Origin: Brevipalpus yothersi
Lineage: Eukaryota; Arthropoda; Arachnida; Trombidiformes; Tenuipalpidae
Length of the DNA: 64,000 nt
NCBI GenBank assembly: GCA_003956705.1
Contig: QZCP01000178.1
Location: 1-64,000, forward strand
Reading direction: 5' to 3'
The notes under the pieces were generated by a model. The model saw only the letters and a list, made by a program, of their open reading frames with translations, did no database searches and was not told the DNA's origin. Shown here in pieces: positions 22,264 through 33,929 of this stretch (positions are counted from its first letter, which is position 1; each line of letters starts with the position of its first letter). The position numbers were made by a program, and so were the translations under genes.

Positions 22264-25200
22264 TTAATGTAAATCAACCATGGAAATCGGCTCAATTTCA
22301 TAATCATTTTCCGATTGATTAGTTACTATATTGATAACATAAGGTCGTGATCGTCTCTCTCGTCGTTTCACGATGTTCACAACTTGACCCGTGCCTCTAA
22401 CTACTCTGAATTTGATTCTACTACACCAAGAAATACAAACACAAAGCAGTAGTATGAGTAAAATCATTGACAGAGGCCGAAACAACAAAGCTTGTAGACC
22501 CACAGGTATATAGGGTGATGTTTGACGTATAATTTTGGGTATTGTGTAGTTATCGATCTGCTGGAACTCAATTTTTTTGTAATAGACAGCTGCTGGTATT
22601 CGAATGTCAATCATATCCACCCATTCTCTAGCGATTCCTTTTGCTTTTGAAAGTGTTATGGAGTAGAAGAAACTTGTACTTTCTCCGATACTAAAATTTG
22701 TTTTGGGGAACATCTCGAAAACATAGGGTGGACACTCGATAGTGATGCCCTCATATGTTATCTTATTACCATAGCACTGTATGTAATATACTCCCCCAAC
22801 CCATCGAACATCTTTTTCAGCAGGAAAACTTTCGTTGATAAGCTTGCACTCCATTTCTTTATACACAGATGAGGAGTTGCCTGGAATCGTGTTGTTACAT
22901 AGTTTCGTAGGAGGCATAGGAATATTATCCCCACTCACTTCATTTGCTAATAGAGGACAAACATTAGAGCTATTCTTTTCTGAAAAGAAGTACAATGGAC
23001 CATCATATCTCATCTGACAAACGTGAGTATCATTCAATTGATACGTGTTGAACGGTTTTGCTTCTATAACTTTCCGACTTTCATCCATTAGGTGAGCGAA
23101 GAAACTAGCAGTGAAATTTTGATACTCTCCTTCATCTTTCACAGAACAAGAAAATTCTGTAATCTTGTCCATGGGACAATGTCCATATCCTGTGCAGATT
23201 TCATCGATTCCTAGTCCATAGAAAAACTTAGACCCAACCACCTTTCCATCTTTTTGTTCTTTGTTTGTTTCCGAAAACTTTCGTCCAGCAGCTTTCAATT
23301 CACTTGATATAATTGAGTTGAAATAAGTATATCGAGGTATCAACGTTAACAGCATGCTAACAGTGGCATTCAACTTTTGCATGTCCATGGCAAGATTTTC
23401 AATTTGTTGTTGATTCGATCGAACAACATTTTGAAGTTGCTGATGACTTTTTCCCACATCTTCTATCATTCGCGTTAGCGTATCAAAGTTGGCATCGACT
23501 TTTCGATTTATTTCGTTCACTTCAGAATTCAGCTTGATCGTGAAATAGGCATTGGTTGCAGTTGCTATTATTCCACCAACAGCGAGTACTCCCACTACGG
23601 CTAGAGCGCCTCTTTTTCCTCTACTGTGCTCATAGGAGCAAACTTCATTCAGTGGCTTGATGTATTCTGTATCGTAAATTTTTTTACACTCTTTGAGGGT
23701 AAAATTTAGATAATAATTCAGATCTAAGTGAGTTTCGTTTGCACTTTGTCGTTTGACTTTTGTTTCTGGTCGGATGTATCGGTCATAATTTTGGAAGTTG
23801 GTAAAGTAGATCTTGGTGAGGCTCCTAAGTCGCTGTCCAGATTTAGCCCAGCAGGTAACGGCTGTATCATTTTTTATGACAAATTGTTTTGACATCACGT
23901 TGCAAAGTACGCCTCTAGGCTCTATTCCTCTAATGAATTTGAAATCTCTCAATTTTGGCACTTCATCTCCAAAACTTATCGCTATTCCGAGTTTGGCGTA
24001 TTCTTCATCATCAGTATTTGTCCAGGGGTAACGACCATTAGGTAGAGGGTGAATTGTATAGTAGGGTGCTACAGCCCTGCAGGTAAATTCCACCGTCGTG
24101 TTCTCTACTCTAAATTCTGTTTGGTTGTTGTTACAGATGTGCGGTTCCCCAAATAACTTGGTGCAATTGGCTCGATACTCATTTTTCATTTTCTCTTGAG
24201 CGGTTGTTTCGCAAGGGTCGTAGGTGATCATTCCTGAGGGGTCTCGAACGATTTCTGGATATGGTATTTTTCTACGTCTTTGCTCATAACAATACGGCAT
24301 CCTATGGTACGGTTTGAGGAGATGACATCGAATATCAAATAGTTTTTCATAATATTGATCAGTGTTTTGAAACTTCCTACAGTGATCATCGAAATTACCA
24401 CACTTATCCAAATGACTATACTTTTCCCAGATTTCTCCCTTCTTTAATCTGGGTATATTGTGGTTAAGAGGACTAGTTAAAGAAACTTCTATAATCTGTG
24501 ACATCTTTTGATCTCGATACTCCAGCTCGTATATTTCCTTATCAGCAGTTTTATCATTCACAACTGGTGTGGGAGGTGTAGAAATATTTCTACGAATTCG
24601 TGAAGATATAACGGAGGAGTTTGGTCTTAAACAAGGGGAGACGATCTTCAACATCATGTTAACTTGTACCAATCCTTTGGTTGCTTTCATTTCCAATTCC
24701 TCCCATTGGATTGGGGTGACAGGGTTGAGTGCTGCTCTAACAACTGTTAGAATGCTCATCAATGCGAGTAGGGTCTTCAACAAGCCATTTCCAGTGTCTG
24801 GCTTTTCTTTGTACTTTTCCCGAGCAGCTCGTCTTGAAGTTTTCGTTCCTCGAGTCCAATTTTTCTGTTTTCCTCGACGTCTCTTCGTCTTTTTCCTGGG
24901 TTTTATCGATTTTGACTCATCGCTTTCATCTGTATCATAGTCTGAGTACTGTGTTTGTTCTTCTCTTTCTTTTTCCTCAGTTTCTGACTTGGAGGATTCT
25001 TCTCTTGTATTCTCGGAGTCTGTAATCTCTTCTCCAGTAGTGGTAGTACCGCTATCTTCTTTTTCATTCGCAGCTTCACCCGTTTTTGAGCGAAAATATT
25101 TCCTAACGAGCTTCGGTCCTAGCAGCTCTCTCATTTCATCTTGGAACCTAATCTTTTGTAGCTTATCTTTGGTTTCCTGATCAATTTCATCAGGAATCTC

Positions 25201-28200
25201 ATACAGGTCATCAAATGTGAGGAAATATCGGCTCTCATATTTCTTTGTAGGGTTTTCTTTTCTTTTAAATCTTTTAGATAATTCATCTCGGTATTGTTGC
25301 ACTTCCTTCTGTGTTGCAATTCTAGGAATTTTGAATCCCACTTTCTCTTCTAATTTCTTTTGATATTCTTCATCTTCTGCATCCAGAACTCGCTGTTCAG
25401 CCAATCTCAAGGCTTTACCCTCATTGAGAGTCCTTTTCTTGGTCAACTTCCTGGTTATCTCTTCTAGTTGAGGTTTTTTCTTATTTTTCATTTTCTTTTT
25501 GTTTTGATGCTCTTGATCCTTCTTTTCAGTTGATCTTCGGGTCCCTGATTTAGCCCCTTCTTCATCCTCTCTGCTACTGGATTCGCTTTCACTTGTATCA
25601 CTTTCAGATTGACTGGAATGGAGATGTACAAATTCTCCTCGTTTCCGCTTCCTTTTTAATTCCTTTTTGATTCTATCGTGTTCTTTCAGAATTTCTCTCA
25701 TTTTTTGATATTGCGTTTTTTCATCATTGTTCTGGTTTTTGTTCGTTTCTTTCATTGGCCCTGGAGATCTTTGTTGCACAACGGTACGTTCGAAGCTTAC
25801 TTCAGGCTGCTCCAAGAACGAAGTTCTCCTTCCCGTTGGCGTAGTTACCACATTTGATCCCTCAAGTACGGGTTGGTCATAGGTTTCAACAAATTCAGGA
25901 TTTTCATCAATTTCAGTGAAGGGTTCTATGTCATTGCCCAATAGGGTGGTGTCAACTTCTTCTCCTTTATCTTGGGTTTCCTCGAAATCTTCTTGTGGGT
26001 CATCAATTTCAATTTCTTCACCAGGCCTAGTTTTGTACCGTTTCAAGCGATCGATATGATATGTTTTGGTCTTACTTCCAACTTTTATTTCGTAGGTGGT
26101 TTCTCCAATTACTCCTTCTATTTTGTAAGGTCCTGAATATTTTGGTGAAAGCTTTCCGGTTATTGTAGGTAGATCAATCAAGACCAGATCACCAATTTTG
26201 AATTTTCCTAGTTTCTTGTTCATATTGTGCGCTAAAGCTTGATCAGCTTTACTTTGCAAGGCATACGTGGCTGCCATATCACGAATTAATGGCCACTGTT
26301 CTGTGATGAAATCACGATAACGTTCGAGATCCTTTGGATTCGAAACACCCTGCTCGTCGTCCATCGTTTTTTTCTCAAATCTGAGATCAACGGGTAATGT
26401 AGGGTGTCGACCATAAAGCAAGAAAAATGGTGAGGCTTTAGTTGACTTATTTATACTGGTGTTATAAGCGAATTGTATCAGAGGCAATATGAGATTCCAT
26501 TTCTTCTGATTTTTTGTATAATGTTTTAACATGTTCGCCAGAGTCTGATTTGTTTTCTCCACCATTCCTGAAGTTTGGGGATGATAGGCACTAGCAAATT
26601 TCCAAGTAGATCCCATGAATTTAGTTGTTTCTTGCACGAGCCATGAGAGGAAGTTTCTCCCTTGGTCGCTCTGTATTATTTTTGGGCAGCCGTGACGAGC
26701 AATTATATTTTCTATCAAAAATCTCGTGGTGAGACCAGATTGAAAGTTTTCGACAGCTCTAATTTCTGCCCATCTGGTAAAATAATCGGTAGCCACAAGA
26801 ATGAATCGATAATTGGCAACTCGAGGCAATGGGCCAACCACATCTATTCCAATTCGTTGGAAAGGCTGATTAACATTGATAGACTGTAGTGGTGCAGCCA
26901 GCTTGAAATTCTTTTTGAATTTTTGACACGAATCGCAAGAGGCCACATACATATTAATGTCAGTGACCATCCCTGGCCAGAAGTATTTGGTTATTATTCG
27001 CTGATAAGTTCTTTGAGCGTTAGGATGTCCAGAAAGTACTTCATCATGGTAAGCTCGTAACACATCTTCCACCATTTTCTTTGGTAGCATGATGTTATAC
27101 TCTTCGTCGTTTGGCCGTCGAACCAAGCGATAGAGTATTCCTTCGTGTATTTTATATTTCGAAAGCCTTTTACGTTCTTTAGTTGACAACGCTTCAAGTA
27201 TTCCCATTTTATAGATGATCGCACCGATTTTCAAGTCTTCTCTTTGACAATTCTTCAGCTCATCTTGTTCTTCAATAACCAACATACATAAATTTGACAG
27301 GTAATTGTCTTGGTCATCCAAATCGTCAATTTCTTGATCCTTTTTATCAACATCCTTAACGGGATACCTCGACAGAGCATCGACATCATGATGATGTTTC
27401 CCTGATTTATACACAATGCGAAAAGTGTATCGTTGCAGCTCGAGAGAATATCTCATCAATCTCGGTGGTAAATCTTTTTTACTAGTTAGAAAACAGAGTG
27501 AGCAGTGATCTGTCACCACTTCAAAATAGATTCCATCTAGGTAAGCGTGTAATTTTTGTATGGCATATACAATTGCTAGACATTCTTTATCCCCTATGTG
27601 ATAATTCAGTTGTGCGCCACTCAAGAGTCGGCTTAAATAACATATGGGATGCCAGTCACCGTCAACTTTTTGCAGTAATATGGCGCCAATCCCATAATTA
27701 CTTGCATCCGTTCGTAACTGAGTTTCTCTGGTGGAATCATAATGTTTTAAAACGGGTTCATTGATGAGAGCGTTTTTCAACTTGTTAAAAGCGATTTGAT
27801 GCTTCTCTTCCCAGCGGAAAGGTTCCTCTTTCCTAGTCAAGTCCGTTAATGGCTTGGCTATTAGTGAAAAGTCTTTGATGAATTTACGGTAGTATGAACA
27901 GAGGGCAACGAAAGATCTCACATCTTTCAACACCATGGGTTGTGGAAATTTTTCGATGGCAATTACTTTCTGCTTATCAGGTTTTTGTCCCTCCTTGCTG
28001 ATAACATATCCTAAGTATAGAATTTCTTTCAACAAAAAGAAACATTTTTCTGGTTTGAGACGAAGGTTAGCTTGAGATAAACGATCCAGTACTTTCTCTA
28101 CTTTACTCAAATGTCCATCAAAAGTGCGCGAAAATATCACAATATCGTCCAAATAGACCAAACAACTGTTGTATTTTAAGGGGGCTAGGACATGATCCAT

Positions 28201-30462
28201 CAGTCTTTGGAACCGCGAGGGGGCGCCACAGAGACCGAACGCCATTTTGGAGAAAAGATATAGGCCATCTTGTGTGATGAATGATGTCTTTTCTTTATCA
28301 AGAGGGTCCATCTCAACTTGATAGTAACCCGAACGCAAGTCAAGTGTCGTAAAATATCCTGCTCCTTCTAATGAATCCAGAGCAGTATCTATCCGTGGTA
28401 GCGGATATTTATCTTGCTTAGTGATAGCATTTAGAGGTCGATAATCCACACACATTCTCATTTCACCAGTTTTCTTGGGCACTACGATAACCGGGAAAGC
28501 CCATGGTGAGAATGATTTTTCTACTATCCCGATCTCCATCAAATCGTTCACCATTTTTGCTATCGCTGCCCTCTTCTTATCTGAATATTTATAAGGCGCA
28601 GTATGAATTGGAGGATGATCTCCAGTATCAATTGTATGACGACAAACATTGGTGCTACCTAGCTCTGCATCGCTTGTTGCAAACATATACTCATATTTGT
28701 TGAGAAGTTGGTATAATTCTTTTTCTTCGATTGGATCCACATCGTCGGCGATCTTGATGGACGAATATTTTCTATCACGCTCTTTAGCAACCATGAGACA
28801 ATCGATTCCGCTATCAGCTGAAGATACGGATTCAGTTGCCCAGGATTCTTTTTCTCCCAGTCTTACGACTTTATCTTTACAGCCTATCCAAAAATCAGCA
28901 ACTTCTGCTATGTCCTGTCCAACCAGTATTCTTATCCCAGATGGTAAGTAAGGTACAACCAAAAATGTAGCTTCCACAGTTATGTCTCTGTTTAATGCTT
29001 TGATTTTCAACTCAAGATCACATTCACCCACCGACTTGAGTGGATGATTGCTTGCTGATTCTGTATTCAACCCATTGGTTGGGTACAGCGGAACGTCCAG
29101 TTCATCGTATAAAGTTTTAGTTATTATAGAAATTTCACTTCTAGAGTCGATGCAGGCTTGATATCCATTCTTCTTAATTTCCACCTCAGAAAAAACCAGC
29201 TTTCCTCGTATGGCTTTTCTAGCTAGATTAACGATAATCATACTTAATTGACTCTCTTCCGTTTCCAACACCTGTTGTACGACTCGAGGTTCTCGTCTTC
29301 TCAGAGCATTTTGGTTTCCATTGACATACGTTTGGGGCTGATGAGGATTGCTGTTCACATTGGCATTCGCTCGTGGCTGGTATTGATTCATATTTCCTCC
29401 TGTGTTCATTCTTGGTTGGTAGTTATTGTTGTTTCTGAATACATTATTATTACTATTTCCATGATTGTTGCTGTTGTAATTATTATAACGATTGTATGGT
29501 TGGTTTTCATTGTAGTTTGGTCCATTCCGTTGCTGTTGTTCCCGCATCCTTGCTCTACATTCATTGGCTTTGTGACCTTCTTTATGACAATAATGGCAGA
29601 CAATAACGTTTCGCTGTCCTTGCATAAGATTGGGATTCAATGGACTCTGTATATTAGAACCTCGTGAAATGTTGCCAATGTGATCAGTCAGTAATTTCAT
29701 GTTATTTGTTAAATTTTCAATCATTTTCATGATGGCTTCATTGCTTCCATTGGTCATTTGTGCATCTCTCTTCTCTCTTGCTGCCCGTTCAGCTTTTTGA
29801 GCTGCTATCACTAGCTCAGCAATTGTGAGAGGATTCATGACGGCGATATTTTCTTTTAAACTTGGGTCAAGTCCTTCACGAATGAAGAAAAGTTTTGTTG
29901 CTTCCTCCATGTTGGTATCGAACCTTTCACACATATCCTTCATTCGATAAATATACGAGTAGGTAGGCTCGTTAGGTTGTTGTTTGTGTTTCATCATCTT
30001 TCTGAAAAACTCTGTGGTATAATCTTGAGATACCATAGTTCTCAGCATCTCGTTTTTAACTTTTTGGTACGTGTCAAGTCGTCGGCCTGGGCCAATATCA
30101 GCTTTGGTAGCTTTGTACCAGAATTTGGCGCCGTCCTTCAAATAGGTGGGTAGAAGAGTTAGTCGCTGATCATTATTAAAATGAAGTCCTGTTGTGATAT
30201 CTTCATAATTATCAAACCATTCGATCAAGTCATCATTTACATTACTTCCAGAGAAAGAAGGAATAATATCAGGACTATAATTGTTTGTTATTTGATTAAC
30301 AATACGATTCGGTTCAACATTGGAACCATCATCATTTTCAGCTCGAGGGCGGTTTGCTTCATCAGTAGTTCTAGGGCTATCGTTGGATGAGCTGGAAGGC
30401 TCCATTCTACCGATCTTTCTTCGTTCGGCTTTAATTATATCTAGTGCAACTTGATTACCCAC
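22264..30462 (-). CDS. Gag-Pol-Env polyprotein of a Ty3/gypsy element (single ORF, 2732 aa)
   Basis: One uninterrupted ORF carries gag, pol and env. Order by residue: capsid-like region (~60-220), a CCHC zinc knuckle CHYCHKEGHKANEC (~287-300), an Asn-rich stretch, protease (ACIDSRSEISII, Asp present but the usual Gly is Arg), RT with YLDD (~768), RNase H (LRTDASNYGIGAIL), integrase zinc region, D-D-E core (IDVVG ~1205, SDQG ~1265, GMVEK ~1300), a charged Lys/Glu-rich linker of about 450 residues, then an env-like part. The env part starts with a hydrophobic segment (~1892-1912), has a furin-type RGKR (2281-2284) followed by a hydrophobic Ala/Gly/Val stretch and a coiled coil, many N-x-[ST] sites, and a C-terminal membrane anchor (~2664-2682). 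Separate gag, pol and env frames are more usual. The intact frame suggests recent activity. Confidence 0.93.
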   Translation of the reverse strand: MGNQVALDIIKAERRKIGRMEPSSSSNDSPRTTDEANRPRAENDDGSNVEPNRIVNQITNNYSPDIIPSFSGSNVNDDLIEWFDNYEDITTGLHFNNDQRLTLLPTYLKDGAKFWYKATKADIGPGRRLDTYQKVKNEMLRTMVSQDYTTEFFRKMMKHKQQPNEPTYSYIYRMKDMCERFDTNMEEATKLFFIREGLDPSLKENIAVMNPLTIAELVIAAQKAERAAREKRDAQMTNGSNEAIMKMIENLTNNMKLLTDHIGNISRGSNIQSPLNPNLMQGQRNVIVCHYCHKEGHKANECRARMREQQQRNGPNYNENQPYNRYNNYNSNNHGNSNNNVFRNNNNYQPRMNTGGNMNQYQPRANANVNSNPHQPQTYVNGNQNALRRREPRVVQQVLETEESQLSMIIVNLARKAIRGKLVFSEVEIKKNGYQACIDSRSEISIITKTLYDELDVPLYPTNGLNTESASNHPLKSVGECDLELKIKALNRDITVEATFLVVPYLPSGIRILVGQDIAEVADFWIGCKDKVVRLGEKESWATESVSSADSGIDCLMVAKERDRKYSSIKIADDVDPIEEKELYQLLNKYEYMFATSDAELGSTNVCRHTIDTGDHPPIHTAPYKYSDKKRAAIAKMVNDLMEIGIVEKSFSPWAFPVIVVPKKTGEMRMCVDYRPLNAITKQDKYPLPRIDTALDSLEGAGYFTTLDLRSGYYQVEMDPLDKEKTSFITQDGLYLFSKMAFGLCGAPSRFQRLMDHVLAPLKYNSCLVYLDDIVIFSRTFDGHLSKVEKVLDRLSQANLRLKPEKCFFLLKEILYLGYVISKEGQKPDKQKVIAIEKFPQPMVLKDVRSFVALCSYYRKFIKDFSLIAKPLTDLTRKEEPFRWEEKHQIAFNKLKNALINEPVLKHYDSTRETQLRTDASNYGIGAILLQKVDGDWHPICYLSRLLSGAQLNYHIGDKECLAIVYAIQKLHAYLDGIYFEVVTDHCSLCFLTSKKDLPPRLMRYSLELQRYTFRIVYKSGKHHHDVDALSRYPVKDVDKKDQEIDDLDDQDNYLSNLCMLVIEEQDELKNCQREDLKIGAIIYKMGILEALSTKERKRLSKYKIHEGILYRLVRRPNDEEYNIMLPKKMVEDVLRAYHDEVLSGHPNAQRTYQRIITKYFWPGMVTDINMYVASCDSCQKFKKNFKLAAPLQSINVNQPFQRIGIDVVGPLPRVANYRFILVATDYFTRWAEIRAVENFQSGLTTRFLIENIIARHGCPKIIQSDQGRNFLSWLVQETTKFMGSTWKFASAYHPQTSGMVEKTNQTLANMLKHYTKNQKKWNLILPLIQFAYNTSINKSTKASPFFLLYGRHPTLPVDLRFEKKTMDDEQGVSNPKDLERYRDFITEQWPLIRDMAATYALQSKADQALAHNMNKKLGKFKIGDLVLIDLPTITGKLSPKYSGPYKIEGVIGETTYEIKVGSKTKTYHIDRLKRYKTRPGEEIEIDDPQEDFEETQDKGEEVDTTLLGNDIEPFTEIDENPEFVETYDQPVLEGSNVVTTPTGRRTSFLEQPEVSFERTVVQQRSPGPMKETNKNQNNDEKTQYQKMREILKEHDRIKKELKRKRKRGEFVHLHSSQSESDTSESESSSREDEEGAKSGTRRSTEKKDQEHQNKKKMKNKKKPQLEEITRKLTKKRTLNEGKALRLAEQRVLDAEDEEYQKKLEEKVGFKIPRIATQKEVQQYRDELSKRFKRKENPTKKYESRYFLTFDDLYEIPDEIDQETKDKLQKIRFQDEMRELLGPKLVRKYFRSKTGEAANEKEDSGTTTTGEEITDSENTREESSKSETEEKEREEQTQYSDYDTDESDESKSIKPRKKTKRRRGKQKNWTRGTKTSRRAAREKYKEKPDTGNGLLKTLLALMSILTVVRAALNPVTPIQWEELEMKATKGLVQVNMMLKIVSPCLRPNSSVISSRIRRNISTPPTPVVNDKTADKEIYELEYRDQKMSQIIEVSLTSPLNHNIPRLKKGEIWEKYSHLDKCGNFDDHCRKFQNTDQYYEKLFDIRCHLLKPYHRMPYCYEQRRRKIPYPEIVRDPSGMITYDPCETTAQEKMKNEYRANCTKLFGEPHICNNNQTEFRVENTTVEFTCRAVAPYYTIHPLPNGRYPWTNTDDEEYAKLGIAISFGDEVPKLRDFKFIRGIEPRGVLCNVMSKQFVIKNDTAVTCWAKSGQRLRSLTKIYFTNFQNYDRYIRPETKVKRQSANETHLDLNYYLNFTLKECKKIYDTEYIKPLNEVCSYEHSRGKRGALAVVGVLAVGGIIATATNAYFTIKLNSEVNEINRKVDANFDTLTRMIEDVGKSHQQLQNVVRSNQQQIENLAMDMQKLNATVSMLLTLIPRYTYFNSIISSELKAAGRKFSETNKEQKDGKVVGSKFFYGLGIDEICTGYGHCPMDKITEFSCSVKDEGEYQNFTASFFAHLMDESRKVIEAKPFNTYQLNDTHVCQMRYDGPLYFFSEKNSSNVCPLLANEVSGDNIPMPPTKLCNNTIPGNSSSVYKEMECKLINESFPAEKDVRWVGGVYYIQCYGNKITYEGITIECPPYVFEMFPKTNFSIGESTSFFYSITLSKAKGIAREWVDMIDIRIPAAVYYKKIEFQQIDNYTIPKIIRQTSPYIPVGLQALLFRPLSMILLILLLCVCISWCSRIKFRVVRGTGQVVNIVKRRERRSRPYVINIVTNQSENDYEIEPISMVDLH

Positions 30463-31539
30463 AACTGTGGCTTTTGTTTCTCGTTCTCAATACAAGAGGA
30501 TGATATTTAGAGTATGAATAACTCAATTCAAATTATTTCATCAACAAGAAGTTAGGTCATAGAACAGAAATGAGCGCTACAATCAAAATAAGCTGCCTCA
30601 TTTATCCAGAAAACTATATGTTAATATTCAGTAAGTAGGAGGAACACCTGAAGTGTTTTCCAAGCTTATCAAATTACTCAGCTTATCAGACTTCCAACCT
30701 AACCTTATGGTAAATGTATGTTGACAGATCAAGTTCATTCATCAAACACCACTTACTACTTTCATCCATGAAACTAAAAGAACAAGTAAACTCTTCCGTT
30801 TTTGAGCACAAAATTAACGAGTCACACCGTATGACCAATAAAATAGAGTAGGCAAGAAGATAGAGTAGACACACGCAGGGTTCTGAAAATTTTTCACTGA
30901 TGAGGTAGTGGTGATGACGAAGCTGTCCACTATTGTTGACACCAAGATTTGCACACGCCGATGGAGGCTGAAGTCTCAGAGTAATTATAATTGTTGATAA
31001 CGATTATGTTCACACTTATTCCTTTTGTGTGTTGACTGTGTATGATTGTATGTATGTATATGTGTGCGCTTGTGTTTCAGTGTGTGAAGTTGATTGACGA
31101 AGAAGAATAAGGAGAAGGAGAGAAGAGAATAAAAGTTCCAGAAGAAGAACAATAAGACATGATGTGAATGTGAAGGTGTTTTGAGAAAGTGAGATAGAGA
31201 GAGAGGAGAAATGAAGATGATGAGGATGAAAAATGAAAACAGTTCGTCTACTTGAGAAAGTAGAACTCTGAATAAACACCGTCGCAAGACAAATCTTCTC
31301 TCTTTCTCTCTTTTCAACTCAATGTCGGTCCTTCCAAAAGTCGTTCAATAGTACGACAGTCAATTGTGATGCAAGTTCAAGTCTTCCGAGAAGATATGGG
31401 AGTGAGGAGAGATGAGATGATGAAATTTTTAGTGAGCAGAAAACAACAGAACCGGGCGAGAGTGAGAGTGAGAGAGGATGAGAGAGATAGAGAAATGTTG
31501 ATTAGGAAGGATTGGTAAAGAACCCAGTGAATCGAAATT
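30463..31539 (-). other. Leader of element A between gag and the repeated leader
   Basis: About 1.1 kb with no convincing ORF; rich in GA (minus strand CT). It connects gag (start at 30462) with the repeated leader at 31540-33379, giving a leader of about 2.9 kb. Confidence 0.55.
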
Positions 31540-33379
31540 TGAGCGAGTCCACCGTTTTGACTTTGTTTCAAAGCTGATAATGTGTAGGTTTGGGCACGTG
31601 AATAAGCCGGCGTTTTTTTTGAAAGTACGCCACTCGGCGAGAATCTTTGTTGAAATTGCTGTTTGTCGTGTTTTTTTTGTTTGGTTGAAATATGATGGAT
31701 GATGTAGAATGATGAGATCCAGTAGAGGAAATCAAGGAAATCGAGAAAGAAGAAAAGATTTCTTGATGGCAAACATGTAGATAGAATAGACATATTATCA
31801 CTAATTATTTAATTACAAGATCACAAAGTCGCGGAGTCCATTCCTTGTCTTTTTTACACAGAGATTCAGTAAAATGCTATCACATGCGGAAAGGTGAAGA
31901 CAAAAAATAATAGCCCATAATTCTTTTTTTTTTCGATAAATTCCCATATCTTTGCTTTTGGGCAACATGAACTTTCTCTTTTGACATCTTTATGTATAAC
32001 GATTGTACCTAATTCGAGATTGACTGACCTAGCCTGGCTCCCTTGTGTTGTTGTTGTGGTTTTTTGTGTGTGGCTTAGTTGTGTGAGAAGAGGGGAGAGT
32101 GTATATATATATGTGGCGCTTAAATTTGGACCCAGGAGATAGCCGGGTTAAATTGGTGTTAAACAGACATAAAGAGTGAGATGGTTTGAAGAAGGTGGTG
32201 ATGTTGCGTAGGGTGGTTTAAGGGTGTAATAATTGATAACAAAAGGGCAAGAGAGATATTATGTAAAAGGAGAGAGAGGGAAAAAGAGAAAAAAGTAGAG
32301 GAAACAGTCGGTGGCGAGTGAGAAAATGGGAACAAGAGAAAAGAGAGAGAGAGAGAAAACGAGAAAAAGGAAAGATAGTGGTAAAGATTCACAATGTCAA
32401 GTAGGCCTAGTTCAATAGTAGAATGACAAATAGTGATGACTTGCAACTTTATCTTTGGATTATCCTGAATGTATTATTGACTTTGTAATAATCCAGTCAT
32501 TGAAACGCATAAATAATTTTGTCAGGAAAAATTTCTTCAGAAGGCTTCCTCAAAATTTTGGTCAAGAGATATACACATTATCATGAATAGATTTTTCAGG
32601 CAGGAATACTGGTGACATGATGAACACCACATTTTTCGAAGGATACTAGAGAGATAAAGAGTAATGCGTTCTCATCGAGAACTTCGAGATAAAAGAAAAA
32701 CTTGATGAATCATCTCGTTGTGTTTCTATTTAGCCTTGTTAAGAGGGAGTGGAGAGAGAAACGAGCGATGGAAGAGAGAGAGAAAGATAGAAGAAGAGAG
32801 GGAAAAAGATGAAAATAGATAGGGAGAGAGAAAAAATTCACAGAGAGGAAGAGAGAGAATATCCACACAGACGTGTACACTCGTGAACACGAGGCCGAAA
32901 AAAGGTCTGTCCAATATTCACGAACAACGGAAACGATGGGGATGTGTGTGTTTTGCAATGTGACCAGAGTGAGATGATGGCAGATGTGAAATGATTTTGA
33001 TCACTTTTTCTGATTATTGTTATGATGATGAGAATGATGAGAATGAAATCACTGTTGCTGATTAGTTTGAGGTCTAATGGTATGGCCGAAAAATTTATAA
33101 TTGAACAATTCCACAAGGGATGATGATATATGATATATCATATGTATATATTTTTCATGTAGCGAATTGATATGATTTTTTTTATCCACCTGGTGAACAC
33201 TCGACATCAATCGTTGTCTCTGTTGATATTCATTTTCCTTAGCATTTTCAACACTCAACAACACTTTACCACACATACACGCACTATTTTTTCTGATTTT
33301 AACAGATGGAAAATACACCAAGATGTTTTTTATCACACATATACTCCAATATCATGAGCATTTTTCAGTAAACTTTTCT
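31540..33379 (-). repeat. Leader of element A (copy 2, uninterrupted)
   Basis: Near-identical to 161-3243 without its MITE. It ends at 33379 where copy 1 continues for ~40 bp into a primer-binding site and LTR; here a foreign LTR (33385) begins instead, so the 5' LTR and primer site of element A are missing. Confidence 0.75.
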
Positions 33380-33384
33380 GCAAA

Positions 33385-33602
33385 TGCAACATGAAATCAT
33401 GTTACTCGTTCAGAAGATCGAGCAGAAGTGTTATTATTAACTGAATTCCAAGATCTTATACATTGAAAGAGAGAGAAACACATACAGAGAGAGAGAGACA
33501 TACATACAGAGAGATAAACATTTCATCTTCCAACTCTTCCAAGGTTAGAAAAACTTGCCAACATTCCTCAGCTCAAACTTCGAAGTCTATTTTCGACTTA
33601 CA
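33385..33602 (-). mobile_element. 3' LTR (218 bp) of gag-only element D
   Basis: Minus strand TGTAAGTCG...GTTGCA. By eye it differs from 37238-37455 at one position only. It is preceded on the minus strand by a strong polypurine tract at 33603-33622. Confidence 0.93.
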
Positions 33603-33622
33603 TTTACCTCCCCTCTCCCTTT
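33603..33622 (-). other. Polypurine tract of element D
   Basis: Minus-strand AAAGGGAGAGGGGAGGTAAA directly abuts the 3' LTR. Confidence 0.85.
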
Positions 33623-33929
33623 GAAATGTCCTCATTTCATTTAGCTTAGCATTATCATACATAACAATAGTTACTTGCATATACTCAAGTACATTCGACA
33701 GTACGTTGGACAGTTTTTTTTTCACACTATGAGTAACAACAATCAAATTAAAACAATAAGGTAAAACGCGTGACATTTAAATACATTAGCTAACTAATAT
33801 GAACTATTTTCTTGGATCATTACATGATACCAATCATTATTGGAGTTTGAGTCAATTTCCAGTGTGGAGAGATTCATAATCAATCGAACTCATTACATCG
33901 AGTGGAACGTCCATTTGCATCAGTGAATA

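Noticed and set aside
161..33379. 1.83-kb direct repeats as very long LTRs of one 31-kb element
   Set aside because: They do not begin with TG or end with CA, and copy 1 is bounded by a separate 148-bp LTR and primer site. They fit better as leader sequence.
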